NCBI GenBank assembly: GCA_030642325.1
Contig: DAOWNY010000056.1
Location: 1 to 9,700 of the forward strand
Length of the DNA stretch: 9,700 nt
DNA from: Deltaproteobacteria bacterium
GTDB lineage: Bacteria > Desulfobacterota > DAOWNY01
Reading direction: 5' to 3'
Part shown: piece after piece, positions 1 to 7,371 of the stretch
How positions within the stretch are numbered: position 1 is the first letter of the stretch
How the letters are laid out: every line of letters begins with the position of its first letter
Made by a program: the position numbers and the translations under genes
Notes under the pieces: generated by a model
Told to the model about the DNA's origin: nothing
What the model saw: only the letters and a program-made list of their open reading frames with translations
Databases searched by the model: none

Positions 1-2472
1 AGTTTTCCTCCCCCTCAAATTTGTCATATAGCGAGAAATCATTTTTTTGGTAGAATTCCGGGTTGTCTTTGCCATCATAAATAAAAGAACTTCCATCGTT
101 AGGGGGGTAAGCAGCTCAATAACGGTCTTATCCGTTGGTCTTTTATGGTGATAAAATCGAGAAAGCACAGTATTGATCTTTTCTCTTCCTTCAAAAATTA
201 TTTGGGTACGTTTTTGACTAAAACACAATCGCCGACAGATCTCGTTAAGCTCATTCTCACTCAACGGATCAATCAGCCCAAAAAAATAGATCAACCATTG
301 CTGACAACTTACATCAAGAAAAAGCAGTTTAAACCAGGATAGGACATCATCAATATTGGTGAAAATTAATCTCACATTATCGTCAAACTCAATTGCCGGA
401 TGAATAAATTTAAGGATGTCAAACTCGGCCAGCCGGGCAACTCCCCTGGAAGGTACCTCCTTCATGATCAGAATCAATTCGGAAGTCAGCCTGCTTCCGG
501 ATAATTTTTCAAAAAAATTCATCTTTACCGCATTTTCAATCAGTTTTTTAGTCTGTCCCCCCAGCTTAAAACCATATCTTTGTTCGAAACGGATGGCCCG
601 AAATACCCGGGTGGGATCTTCCACAAAGCTGAGGTTGTGAAGAACCCGGATGACCTTCTTCTTAATATCCTTTTGGGCACCAAAAAAATCAATCAATACC
701 CCAAAATCCTCCGAATTTAAGCTGACGGCCAGGGCGTTAATGGTGAAGTCCCGTCGATACAAATCCTGTTTTAATGAACTCAATTCCACCACCGGCAATG
801 CGGCGGGATGATCATAATATTCAAGCCGGGCAGTAGCCACGTCAATCTTCAAGGAATCCGGCAATATGATAGTTGCAGTTCCGAACCTTTTATGGGTGCG
901 GAGCTTGCCCCCCTGTTCCGATACAAATTCTTCCGCAAAATTGATTCCATCTCCTTCAATTACAACATCAATATCCAATGTTTTTTTTCTTAACAAAAGA
1001 TCCCTTATAAACCCTCCCACCAGATAAACATTATAACCTAGCTCGGCAGATAATTCACCCAACCTCTTTAGCAGTTTAAAATTTTTCTCTGAAAGGGTTT
1101 CCCTGAGGAGTCCGGAAAAATTTTTCATTCGCGAATGTCCCGGTTCATGTCCTGCATCGTAAATATGCTCCGGTCCCTTTGACGCCCCTGAGTAAAAAAA
1201 TCGAAGTAAATCAGTGCGGGTAATTCCACCAACCAATTGCCCATCAGTTACTACCGGTAAAAAGCGTTGACCGTTATTCACAATAAGGGACCGGATAGTA
1301 GTTAAAGAAGTTCCGGGATCAATAACGGAAAAATCGGTGGTCATATACTCCTGCACCGAAACATTTGCAAGCCCGTGAAAGGAAGCTTTCTCAATGATCT
1401 GACGTGTAATCAATCCCACCACCTTGCCTGCATCCATCACCGGCAAAACATTAATATTGTAGCGAGTTAGCATCTCACCGGCTTTTTCTAGGGACTCTTT
1501 TGATTCAATAAACTTGACGGGAAAAGACATCAGGTCTCTTGCTGCTTTCAAGTAACCGACTTTTTTATGAATCTGCTCAATCAGTTTTTCTTTCACCTGA
1601 ATTAATGTCAAATCTTTGATGGTAGCTGACGAGGCTGATGTATGCCCCCCGCCACCAAAAAAAAGGGCGATCTCTCCCACATTTACATCACTGATTCTAC
1701 TCCTGGCCACAAAGTGAACCCGGTCACCCATTCTGACCAGAACAAACAGAACATTGATATTTTCCATATCTCTCAGTTTGTGAACCAGCATGGCGAGATC
1801 GCCGATGAACTTGTCCACTGATGCCTGGGAAATTACTATTTCAACTCCATTGATAAAATAGGTGGTGGCCGTGTGAATTAACTCATTTAAGAGACTGATC
1901 TGTTCGGAGGTTAATTCCCTGGTGAGCATATCAGATATAATATTTAAATTTGCTCCTTTATTTAAAAGATATGCCGCCGCTAAATAGTCGTCGAATTTGG
2001 TTGAAGAAAAGGTAAAGGAACCGGTATCTTCATAAATACCCAGCAACATAACCGTTGCTTCGTCCGGGCTTATTTCAATCTCCTTCTCCTTTAAAAAACC
2101 AGCCATAATTGTCATATTCGCTCCCACCTCTCTAATTTCCATCCTCGATCCGCTAATATCATCGGAACTTTCGGCGTGGTGGTCAAAAATATGAATATCA
2201 ATCCCCGGTTTATCCACAATATCTGAAAATTTTCCGATTCGACTCCGTTGTCGAGTATCCACCAGGATCAAACGGGTAATTTTATCCAAATCAATATTTT
2301 TGACTTTTTCTGATCCGAAGATATAGATAGTGGATTGGAGAAAAAAATCTCGGAGGCTTCTCTCCTTTGAACCGGAGAATACCAATGTGGCCTCGGGATA
2401 AAGTTTCTTGGCGGCCAGCATAGAGGCAAAAGAGTCAAAATCGGCATTAATATGGGTAGTGATAACTTCCAT
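1..2472 (-). CDS. DHH / tandem CBS / poly(A)-polymerase-type tRNA nucleotidyltransferase (A-adding or CCA-adding), 3' end beyond window
   Basis: The frame is open from the ATG at 2472 to the window edge: 824 codons and no stop, so the C-terminus is missing. Domains in order: a DHH phosphoesterase (H7-x-N-x-D-x-D13-S, D72-T-R, D97-H-H, and a GGGGH glycine loop at 273-277); two CBS domains (about 313-370 and 374-428); then a class II nucleotidyltransferase/poly(A) polymerase head with LVGG 484-487, the metal-binding pair D500-x-D502, RRD 573-575 and the EDPTR motif at 618-622, followed by the start of the RNA-binding region. Known: enzymes with this fusion build the tRNA 3' end, and in Aquifex a large fused enzyme adds only the terminal A while a second enzyme adds CC. 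The head alone does not tell me which activity this one has. The DHH part may be a nuclease or phosphatase; CBS domains usually bind adenine nucleotides. The gene starts 17 nt after xerD, has only a weak Shine-Dalgarno site and is probably translationally coupled to it. All motifs checked are intact. Confidence 0.93.
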   Translation of the reverse strand, partial: MEVITTHINADFDSFASMLAAKKLYPEATLVFSGSKERSLRDFFLQSTIYIFGSEKVKNIDLDKITRLILVDTRQRSRIGKFSDIVDKPGIDIHIFDHHAESSDDISGSRMEIREVGANMTIMAGFLKEKEIEISPDEATVMLLGIYEDTGSFTFSSTKFDDYLAAAYLLNKGANLNIISDMLTRELTSEQISLLNELIHTATTYFINGVEIVISQASVDKFIGDLAMLVHKLRDMENINVLFVLVRMGDRVHFVARSRISDVNVGEIALFFGGGGHTSASSATIKDLTLIQVKEKLIEQIHKKVGYLKAARDLMSFPVKFIESKESLEKAGEMLTRYNINVLPVMDAGKVVGLITRQIIEKASFHGLANVSVQEYMTTDFSVIDPGTSLTTIRSLIVNNGQRFLPVVTDGQLVGGITRTDLLRFFYSGASKGPEHIYDAGHEPGHSRMKNFSGLLRETLSEKNFKLLKRLGELSAELGYNVYLVGGFIRDLLLRKKTLDIDVVIEGDGINFAEEFVSEQGGKLRTHKRFGTATIILPDSLKIDVATARLEYYDHPAALPVVELSSLKQDLYRRDFTINALAVSLNSEDFGVLIDFFGAQKDIKKKVIRVLHNLSFVEDPTRVFRAIRFEQRYGFKLGGQTKKLIENAVKMNFFEKLSGSRLTSELILIMKEVPSRGVARLAEFDILKFIHPAIEFDDNVRLIFTNIDDVLSWFKLLFLDVSCQQWLIYFFGLIDPLSENELNEICRRLCFSQKRTQIIFEGREKINTVLSRFYHHKRPTDKTVIELLTPLTMEVLLFMMAKTTRNSTKKMISRYMTNLRGRKT

Positions 2473-2489
2473 ACTGACTCAATCGACTT

Positions 2490-3383
2490 TCAAGGCCGAG
2501 GATGGAATTTTGCATGAATTGCCTTCAATCTCTCCTTGGCGACCTGGGTATAAATTTGAGTGGTAGAAATGTCGGCATGCCCCAGCATAATTTGAACTGA
2601 TCTGAGGTCGGCCCCACCCTGGAGAAGATGCGTGGCAAAAGAGTGGCGGAAGATGTGGGGAGAAATTCTTTTTTTAATTCCGCTCAACCCGCCGTATTTT
2701 TTGAGTATCTTCCAAAACCCCTGACGGGTCATCTTTTTTCCGAATGAGTTAACAAAGAGGTACTCATTGGTGTCGATAATATTTTTTAATAATTTTTTCC
2801 GGGAAAGCTCCAGATATTCCTTCACCCTTATTGCAGCAGAGATTCCCAATGGCACTATCCGCTCCTTAGCCCCTTTTCCCAAAGTAGTGAGATAACCGCC
2901 TTCTAGGTTTACGCTGTTCAAAGTGACAGATATCAACTCCGAAACTCTCAAGCCGGTGGCATACAAAAGTTCCAGCATAGCGGCATCTCGCAAACCAAGA
3001 GTAGTGTTGGTATCAGGCTTTTCAAGAATAGTCTCAAGCTCCGCCAAAGTCAAGGTATCAGGGATCTTTTTCCACGCCCTGGGAGATTCAATGTTGACCA
3101 CTGGTGTCTTTTCCAGGTAACCCTCGTTTACCATAAATCTATAAAAAGCCTTAAGAGAAGCTAAATTACGGGAAGAACTTTTTGGAGAAAGGCCGGCTTC
3201 TTTTAATTCCAGCAGAAACGACATAATATCGAGTCTCGAAACAGTTGTTAAGTCGTTAATTCCCTTTTTTTTTAAAGAGTTGATAAACTTAATTAAATCT
3301 CTGCCGTAAGAAGTTATGGTATTTTTTGCCAACCCTTTTTCTACCTGAACAAAATTCAAAAACTGGTCGAAATGTTTCTGCAT
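2490..3383 (-). CDS. xerD: Tyrosine recombinase XerD (XerC/XerD family)
   Basis: Site-specific tyrosine recombinase of about 297 aa, the usual XerD length. Known role: with XerC it acts at dif next to FtsK to resolve chromosome dimers. The N-terminal SAM-like core-binding domain covers about residues 1-85 and the catalytic domain the rest. Numbered from the ATG at 3383, the full active site is present: R146 (ATGLRVSEL), K170 (GKGAKER), H243-x-x-R246 (HIFRH), H269 (LGH) and nucleophile Y278 (TTQIYTQV). The frame can be read from a GTG at 3392, but that GTG lies inside the AGGTG Shine-Dalgarno sequence placed 6 nt before the ATG at 3383, so I take the ATG as the start. Telling XerD from XerC or a phage integrase by sequence alone is imperfect; the position in a housekeeping cluster, not beside an att site, favours a chromosomal Xer protein. 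It lies 102 nt after rpsA and just ahead of the nucleotidyltransferase. Confidence 0.9.
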   Translation of the reverse strand: MQKHFDQFLNFVQVEKGLAKNTITSYGRDLIKFINSLKKKGINDLTTVSRLDIMSFLLELKEAGLSPKSSSRNLASLKAFYRFMVNEGYLEKTPVVNIESPRAWKKIPDTLTLAELETILEKPDTNTTLGLRDAAMLELLYATGLRVSELISVTLNSVNLEGGYLTTLGKGAKERIVPLGISAAIRVKEYLELSRKKLLKNIIDTNEYLFVNSFGKKMTRQGFWKILKKYGGLSGIKKRISPHIFRHSFATHLLQGGADLRSVQIMLGHADISTTQIYTQVAKERLKAIHAKFHPRP

Positions 3384-3387
3384 ACAA

Positions 3388-3396
3388 TTCACCTGA
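3388..3396 (-). promoter_or_regulatory. Ribosome binding site that fixes the xerD start
   Basis: On the minus strand an AGGTG core sits 6 nt ahead of the ATG at 3383. The upstream in-frame GTG (3390-3392) overlaps this core and therefore cannot use it. This supports the shorter XerD. Confidence 0.6.
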
Positions 3397-3494
3397 TAAA
3401 ATGGGTAATACAGAAAGAAAAAAAATTGGAGGAAAATACAAGAATCTCTCTTAAGAATTACCTGTAATAAATGGAGGAAAAAGTTTTCTGAATA
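3393..3494 (-). other. rpsA-xerD intergenic gap with a repeated TTTTCCTCCA
   Basis: A 102-nt gap. In transcript sense it contains TTTTCCTCCA twice (plus-strand TGGAGGAAAA at 3427-3436 and 3472-3481, 45 nt apart) and a run of eight T residues. I find no strong GC-rich hairpin, so there is no clear terminator, and no promoter that I would call. Read-through from rpsA into xerD is plausible. Confidence 0.4.
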
Positions 3495-5405
3495 TTATAG
3501 CGAAGTCTCTTCTTCTTTATCAACAAGTTCGTCATCATCTGCATCCACAACCGTCTCATCTTCAGGTTCAGGACTTGGCTCGGAAATCTCATCTGAAACG
3601 GCTTTCTTTTCGATGTTGTTAGCTTCCTCCGCTTTTTTTACAAAATTATTAAGAACTTCCTCATTTTGCTTAAATTCGTCTTTTAACGTAACTCCAAAGG
3701 ATGGGGTTGCTAATTTCTTTTTTGTTAAATATTTTCTTTCTTCCTTTTTTCCCAAATCCTTGATGCTAAGACCGATTTTTCTCTCCTTCTTTTCCACGTT
3801 AATAATCAGTGCTGAAAGGACATCACCGACCTTGGCAAAATCCTTGGGGTTATCTATCCTGTCTTTGCTTAGTTCCGAAACGTGGATCAACCCCTCAATT
3901 CCCTCCTCCAGCTCGAGAAAGATACCAAAATCGGTTATATTGGTGACCGCTCCTTCCACCTTCATGCCAATCTTGTACTTTTCGGGCACTACCTCCCAGG
4001 GATCCGTTTCGATCTGTTTAATTCCCAAAGAAAAACGCTCATTCTCTTGATCGATATTGAGGACTACTGCCCGAACCGTACCCCCCTTACCGTATTTTTC
4101 AGATGGATGTTTAACTCTTTCCGTCCAGGAAAAGTCGGAAACATGAACCAGGCCATCAATTTCTTCATCGATTTCTATAAAAATGCCAAAATCGGTGACT
4201 TTTTTGACCTTACCCTCAATAACGGTTCCCTCCGGATATCGCTCTGCCACTAAAGACCAGGGATTTGGTGCAATTTGCTTCATCCCCAGGGATATTCTCC
4301 GCTGGGAAGGATCAACGCTTAAAACTATCACATCAACAACATCGCCAATGGCTAGCACCTTTGAAGGATGTTTGACCTTCTTGATCCAGGAAATATCAGA
4401 AATATGCACAAGGCCGTCAATTCCACTTTCTATCTCAACGAAGGCACCATAATTAACGATGCTGACCACTCTCCCCTGAACTTTGGATCCCACCGGATAT
4501 TTATCCCCAACAATGCTCCATGGATCCGGTATCATCTGCTTCAACCCCAAAGACACCCGCCCTTTTTCCTCATCAAACTTCAAAACCTTAAGTTCAATAC
4601 TCTCCCCTACTTTTAATAATTCTGAGGGATGCTTGATCCTTCCCCAGGACATATCGGTAATATGTAAAAGTCCGTCCAGGCCGTTGAGGTCAATAAATGC
4701 ACCATAATTAGTAATATTCTTTACGATACCTGTAACGATTTCTCCCTCCTGGATCGTTTCTAAGGTCTTTTTTCTTTGTTCCTCTCTCTCTTTTTCCAGT
4801 ATTACGCGACGAGATAAAACAATATTGCGCTGACTTCGATTGAACTTAAGAACCTTAAATTCCAGATTCATACCGACCAAATTATCGAAATCTCTGGTAG
4901 GATAAAGATCTACCTGGGAACCGGGAAGAAATGCGGGAATTCCTATATCAACCGAAAGGCCGCCTTTTACCCTGCCGGTAATTCTCCCTTCGATGATTCC
5001 GTCTTTCTCGTAGGAATTTTTGATTTCCTCCCAAATCTTCAACTTGTCTGCCTTGAGCTTCGATAATATTATTGCTCCGTCGTCATCCTCCCTGGTTTCG
5101 AGAAAAACATCAACGCCGTCTCCCACCTTCAGGTCAACTTTGTGCTTTACCCCAAACTCTGAAATAGGGATTTGACCTTCAGATTTGTAGCCCACGTCCA
5201 CCAAAACACTATCATCGGTTATTTGAATTACGGTTCCATGGACAACTTCACCTTCTTTGATTCCCCTAAAGCTCTTCTCGTAGAGATCTTCGAGACTTTC
5301 AGTCTCCTCTTCGCCGGCCTCATCCTTTAACATTTCTTCACTACTGCCAGAAAAAAGCATCTCATCTGAAGTTTCTTCCTGGAAATCCTGGGTGTTTTCT
5401 TCCAT
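3495..5405 (-). CDS. rpsA: 30S ribosomal protein S1, six S1 domains with acidic extensions at both ends
   Basis: Bacterial ribosomal protein S1, which binds mRNA at the 30S platform and helps unfold and load it for initiation. The 636 aa hold six S1/OB-fold repeats at about 51-118, 136-200, 221-290, 306-377, 393-464 and 480-550. Repeats 1 and 2 are divergent, as is usual for the ribosome-binding part. Repeats 3-6 are canonical, with G-x-V-x-(N/D)-(Y/F)-G-(A/I)-F, DGL(L/V)H(I/V)(T/S)(D/E) and an SLG(L/M/I)KQ-type end. The protein is longer than the E. coli form (557 aa) because of a 50-residue Glu/Asp-rich N-terminus and an 86-residue tail whose end is very acidic. The ATG at 5405 is preceded by a strong GGGAGGT Shine-Dalgarno site. 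It follows cmk, a common bacterial order; ispH, often found between cmk and rpsA in other genomes, is absent here. The long structured leader suggests regulation separate from the upstream genes. Confidence 0.96.
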   Translation of the reverse strand: MEENTQDFQEETSDEMLFSGSSEEMLKDEAGEEETESLEDLYEKSFRGIKEGEVVHGTVIQITDDSVLVDVGYKSEGQIPISEFGVKHKVDLKVGDGVDVFLETREDDDGAIILSKLKADKLKIWEEIKNSYEKDGIIEGRITGRVKGGLSVDIGIPAFLPGSQVDLYPTRDFDNLVGMNLEFKVLKFNRSQRNIVLSRRVILEKEREEQRKKTLETIQEGEIVTGIVKNITNYGAFIDLNGLDGLLHITDMSWGRIKHPSELLKVGESIELKVLKFDEEKGRVSLGLKQMIPDPWSIVGDKYPVGSKVQGRVVSIVNYGAFVEIESGIDGLVHISDISWIKKVKHPSKVLAIGDVVDVIVLSVDPSQRRISLGMKQIAPNPWSLVAERYPEGTVIEGKVKKVTDFGIFIEIDEEIDGLVHVSDFSWTERVKHPSEKYGKGGTVRAVVLNIDQENERFSLGIKQIETDPWEVVPEKYKIGMKVEGAVTNITDFGIFLELEEGIEGLIHVSELSKDRIDNPKDFAKVGDVLSALIINVEKKERKIGLSIKDLGKKEERKYLTKKKLATPSFGVTLKDEFKQNEEVLNNFVKKAEEANNIEKKAVSDEISEPSPEPEDETVVDADDDELVDKEEETSL

Positions 5406-5500
5406 TAAATAATTACCTCCCTAACATAACTTTTTGATCAGGGAAAGGCGATTCCCTCCCCAACCCAGTAGAAAGCTTTTTAGCAAACCCATTCTACTCA
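5406..5500 (-). promoter_or_regulatory. Candidate structured rpsA mRNA leader
   Basis: Between cmk and rpsA the transcript can form two hairpins. The 5' one has a perfect 7-bp outer stem (plus-strand agtagaa 5467-5473 with ttctact 5492-5498) and an inner 3-bp stem (gct 5475-5477 with agc 5482-5484). The 3' one has a 6-bp stem, agggaa 5440-5445 with ttccct 5452-5457, and a 6-nt loop. The Shine-Dalgarno site lies 18 nt beyond it. Known: S1 represses its own mRNA in E. coli through leader structure. That a similar control acts here is inference; I recognise no named leader family. Confidence 0.4.
5415..5421 (-). promoter_or_regulatory. rpsA: Strong Shine-Dalgarno site of rpsA
   Basis: GGGAGGT on the minus strand, about 9 nt before the ATG at 5405. 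It is among the strongest ribosome binding sites in the window, which fits a highly expressed ribosomal protein. A second GGGAGG lies about 40 nt further upstream (5454-5459) at the base of a hairpin and has no start codon near it. Confidence 0.7.
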
Positions 5501-5507
5501 GATCTTC

Positions 5508-5536
5508 TATGTACTACAAAAAAAAGATGATTACAA
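5508..5536 (-). promoter_or_regulatory. Possible sigma70-type promoter of rpsA
   Basis: In minus-strand sense, TTGTAA (5531-5536) and TACATA (5508-5513) are separated by exactly 17 nt. The -35 matches 4 of 6 consensus bases; the -10 match is weak (3 of 6). A start near 5500-5502 would begin the RNA at the first leader hairpin. AT-rich DNA produces such matches by chance, so this is tentative. Confidence 0.3.
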
Positions 5537-5543
5537 GTTATTT

Positions 5544-6263
5544 CTAACAGGAAACAAAATCAATTTTCTTTTGAATCGAATCCAGCATCAGCATCACTAC
5601 TTCTTCTAATTCCATTTGAGTGGAATCAATAATAACAGCTTCTCTTGCAGGTCTCAACGGAGACAGCTTCCGGGAACTATCATCCGCATCTCTTTTGATA
5701 AGTTCCCGAAGTATTTGTTCATATGTTACATCATAATTATTTTCCGTCAATTCCCGATATCTTCTTTTCGCCCGTTCCTCCGGTTTTGCATTGAGATAAA
5801 ATTTAATCTCCGCCTCCGGAAAAACGACTGTACCCATGTCTCTTCCCTCAAAAACCACCCCCCCGTTTCTTCCTAAGCGTCGCTGGATACCGAACAACCC
5901 TTTCCTGACTATTTCTTTAGCCGACAATCCTGAGGCCAGCAAGGATATTTTTGGTTCTCGAATTTCCCCGGTAACTTCTCTTTCATTAACAAAATAAACC
6001 AACAAACCATTTCTTTTATAAATAGATATCTGCAAGCTAGAACAAATTTCCCTAAGCTCAGCTTCATTATTGGTGTCAATCCCCTGCTTAAGCGCTTCCA
6101 CTGCAACCGCTCGGTATAATGCCCCAGTGTTAATGTAACGATAACCCAGCCGGTCAGCTGCAATCATACTCACAGTACTCTTTCCTGCCCCCGAAGGTCC
6201 GTCTATGGTTACAATCAATCTTTTTTTACCGCCGATCATATTTTCCCCGGACACAGTATCCAT
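5544..6263 (-). CDS. cmk: Cytidylate kinase
   Basis: Phosphorylates CMP and dCMP to the diphosphates with ATP in the cytoplasm. The 239-aa reading has the P-loop GPSGAGKS at 22-29, the nucleoside-binding region INTGALYRA at 44-52, the family signature GRDMGTVVFP at 140-149 and the lid/arginine motif RDxxDSSRxxxPL at 191-203. All are typical of bacterial Cmk. The ATG at 6263 directly abuts the hisC stop (TAGATG), so translation is probably coupled. A second in-frame ATG at 6239 (residue 9) has GGGG 5 nt upstream and would give 231 aa, nearer to the usual N-terminus, which reaches the P-loop after about 10-13 residues; I cannot decide between the two. rpsA follows after 138 nt, a frequent cmk-rpsA pairing in bacteria. 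Confidence 0.95.
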   Translation of the reverse strand: MDTVSGENMIGGKKRLIVTIDGPSGAGKSTVSMIAADRLGYRYINTGALYRAVAVEALKQGIDTNNEAELREICSSLQISIYKRNGLLVYFVNEREVTGEIREPKISLLASGLSAKEIVRKGLFGIQRRLGRNGGVVFEGRDMGTVVFPEAEIKFYLNAKPEERAKRRYRELTENNYDVTYEQILRELIKRDADDSSRKLSPLRPAREAVIIDSTQMELEEVVMLMLDSIQKKIDFVSC

Positions 6264-7352
6264 CTAGATAATTTTCTTTAACGCTTTGATAAATTTCTCA
6301 TTTTCAGAGTGAAGACCCACCGTTAAACGAATATACTCTTTTAATCCGTAAGCAGTCATCGATCTTACGATAACGCCTTCCTGCAGAAGAGCATCGTATA
6401 CCTTACGGCAATCACGACGAAGATTGATTAAAAAAAAGTTTGCCTGGGTAGGTAAATACTCCACACCTAAATTATCCAACTCCCCATAAAGATACTTCAA
6501 TTCATTCCGGTTCAATTCGATGCTTCCGGTAATGTGATCTTCATCATCAAGAGCGCCAAGTGCACCAGCCTGGGCAAGAGAGCTGATATTGAAGGGTTGC
6601 CTCACCCTGTTTAGATAACTGACTATTTCCGTAGAAGCGATTCCGTAACCGATCCTTAACCCGGCCAACCCATAAATTTTTGAAAAAGTCCGCAGAGTGA
6701 CAATCGTCTTTCCCTGATTACGATAAAATAAAGAATTGGGAAATTCTTCATCAGTAACATATTCAAAATAAGCCTCGTCAACTACCACTATTAAATGGTC
6801 GGGAATAATCTCAAGAAATTTCTCAAAGTCTGTTCGCTTGACGATGGTTCCGGTGGGATTATTAGGGTTATTAATAAAAATTATTCTGGTGCGAGCAGTA
6901 ATACTTTCTGCCATTGCTTCAAGATCGTGGACAAAATTTTTTAAGGGAACAATTACATTCCTGCCGTCAGCTGCGAGAACCATCTTTCGATACATGGCAA
7001 AGACCGGATCCGCACTGATTACCTCTTTCCCCGGACCCATAAAAGTTTTGATCAGTAATTCGATGATTTCATTGGAACCATTCCCCAGAAAGACGTTATC
7101 CTCACTCACCCCCAGTTTAAGGGAAAGCTTCTTTATTAGATGGAAGCTGCTCCCGTCGGGATAGCGGTTAACCTTTGAGAGATTATCTTCAATGCTCTTT
7201 AGAGCTTTTGGTGAAGGACCGATGGGATTTTCATTTGATGCAAGTTTTACTGCATCCTTAATCCCCCGCTCTCTTTCAAGCTCTTCGATGGGTTTCCCCG
7301 GCAAATAGGGCACCAACTGTTGAATGCTTTTCGAAGCTATTTCCAGTTTCAT
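6264..7352 (-). CDS. hisC: Histidinol-phosphate aminotransferase (HisC-type, PLP-dependent class I/II), possibly also aromatic aminotransferase
   Basis: A 362-aa aminotransferase of normal HisC length. PLP-site residues are all visible: N163 in the NNPNNPTGT motif, D192 and Y195 in VDEAYFEY, Schiff-base lysine K225 in RTFSKIYGLAGLRIGYG, and R233. The N-terminal LASNENPIGPSP block and RYPDG at 63-67 are HisC signatures. Known reaction: imidazole-acetol phosphate plus glutamate to histidinol phosphate; several HisC enzymes also transaminate phenylpyruvate and 4-hydroxyphenylpyruvate. No other histidine gene is in the window. The gene lies 19 nt after pheA, whose product gives phenylpyruvate, so a role in phenylalanine synthesis is a reasonable inference. 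The ATG at 7352 has an AAGGAGT site about 13 nt upstream that overlaps the end of pheA; this spacing is somewhat long. Confidence 0.92.
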   Translation of the reverse strand: MKLEIASKSIQQLVPYLPGKPIEELERERGIKDAVKLASNENPIGPSPKALKSIEDNLSKVNRYPDGSSFHLIKKLSLKLGVSEDNVFLGNGSNEIIELLIKTFMGPGKEVISADPVFAMYRKMVLAADGRNVIVPLKNFVHDLEAMAESITARTRIIFINNPNNPTGTIVKRTDFEKFLEIIPDHLIVVVDEAYFEYVTDEEFPNSLFYRNQGKTIVTLRTFSKIYGLAGLRIGYGIASTEIVSYLNRVRQPFNISSLAQAGALGALDDEDHITGSIELNRNELKYLYGELDNLGVEYLPTQANFFLINLRRDCRKVYDALLQEGVIVRSMTAYGLKEYIRLTVGLHSENEKFIKALKKII

Positions 7353-7371
7353 TTAAAGTAAAGTTACTCCT

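Noticed and set aside
145..993. Plus-strand frames of 61-74 codons at the left end
   Set aside because: They lie antisense to the nucleotidyltransferase gene, whose frame is continuous and carries catalytic motifs.
2490..3383. Integrase of a mobile element
   Set aside because: Length and active-site layout fit chromosomal XerD, and there is no tRNA, att repeat or phage gene beside it.
3613..4707. Several plus-strand frames of 74-145 codons opposite rpsA
   Set aside because: They are antisense to a clearly coding, repeat-structured S1 gene; the repeated S1 codons explain why these frames stay open.
5909..6163. 84-codon minus-strand frame inside cmk
   Set aside because: It is an out-of-frame reading of cmk; the cmk frame carries all family motifs.
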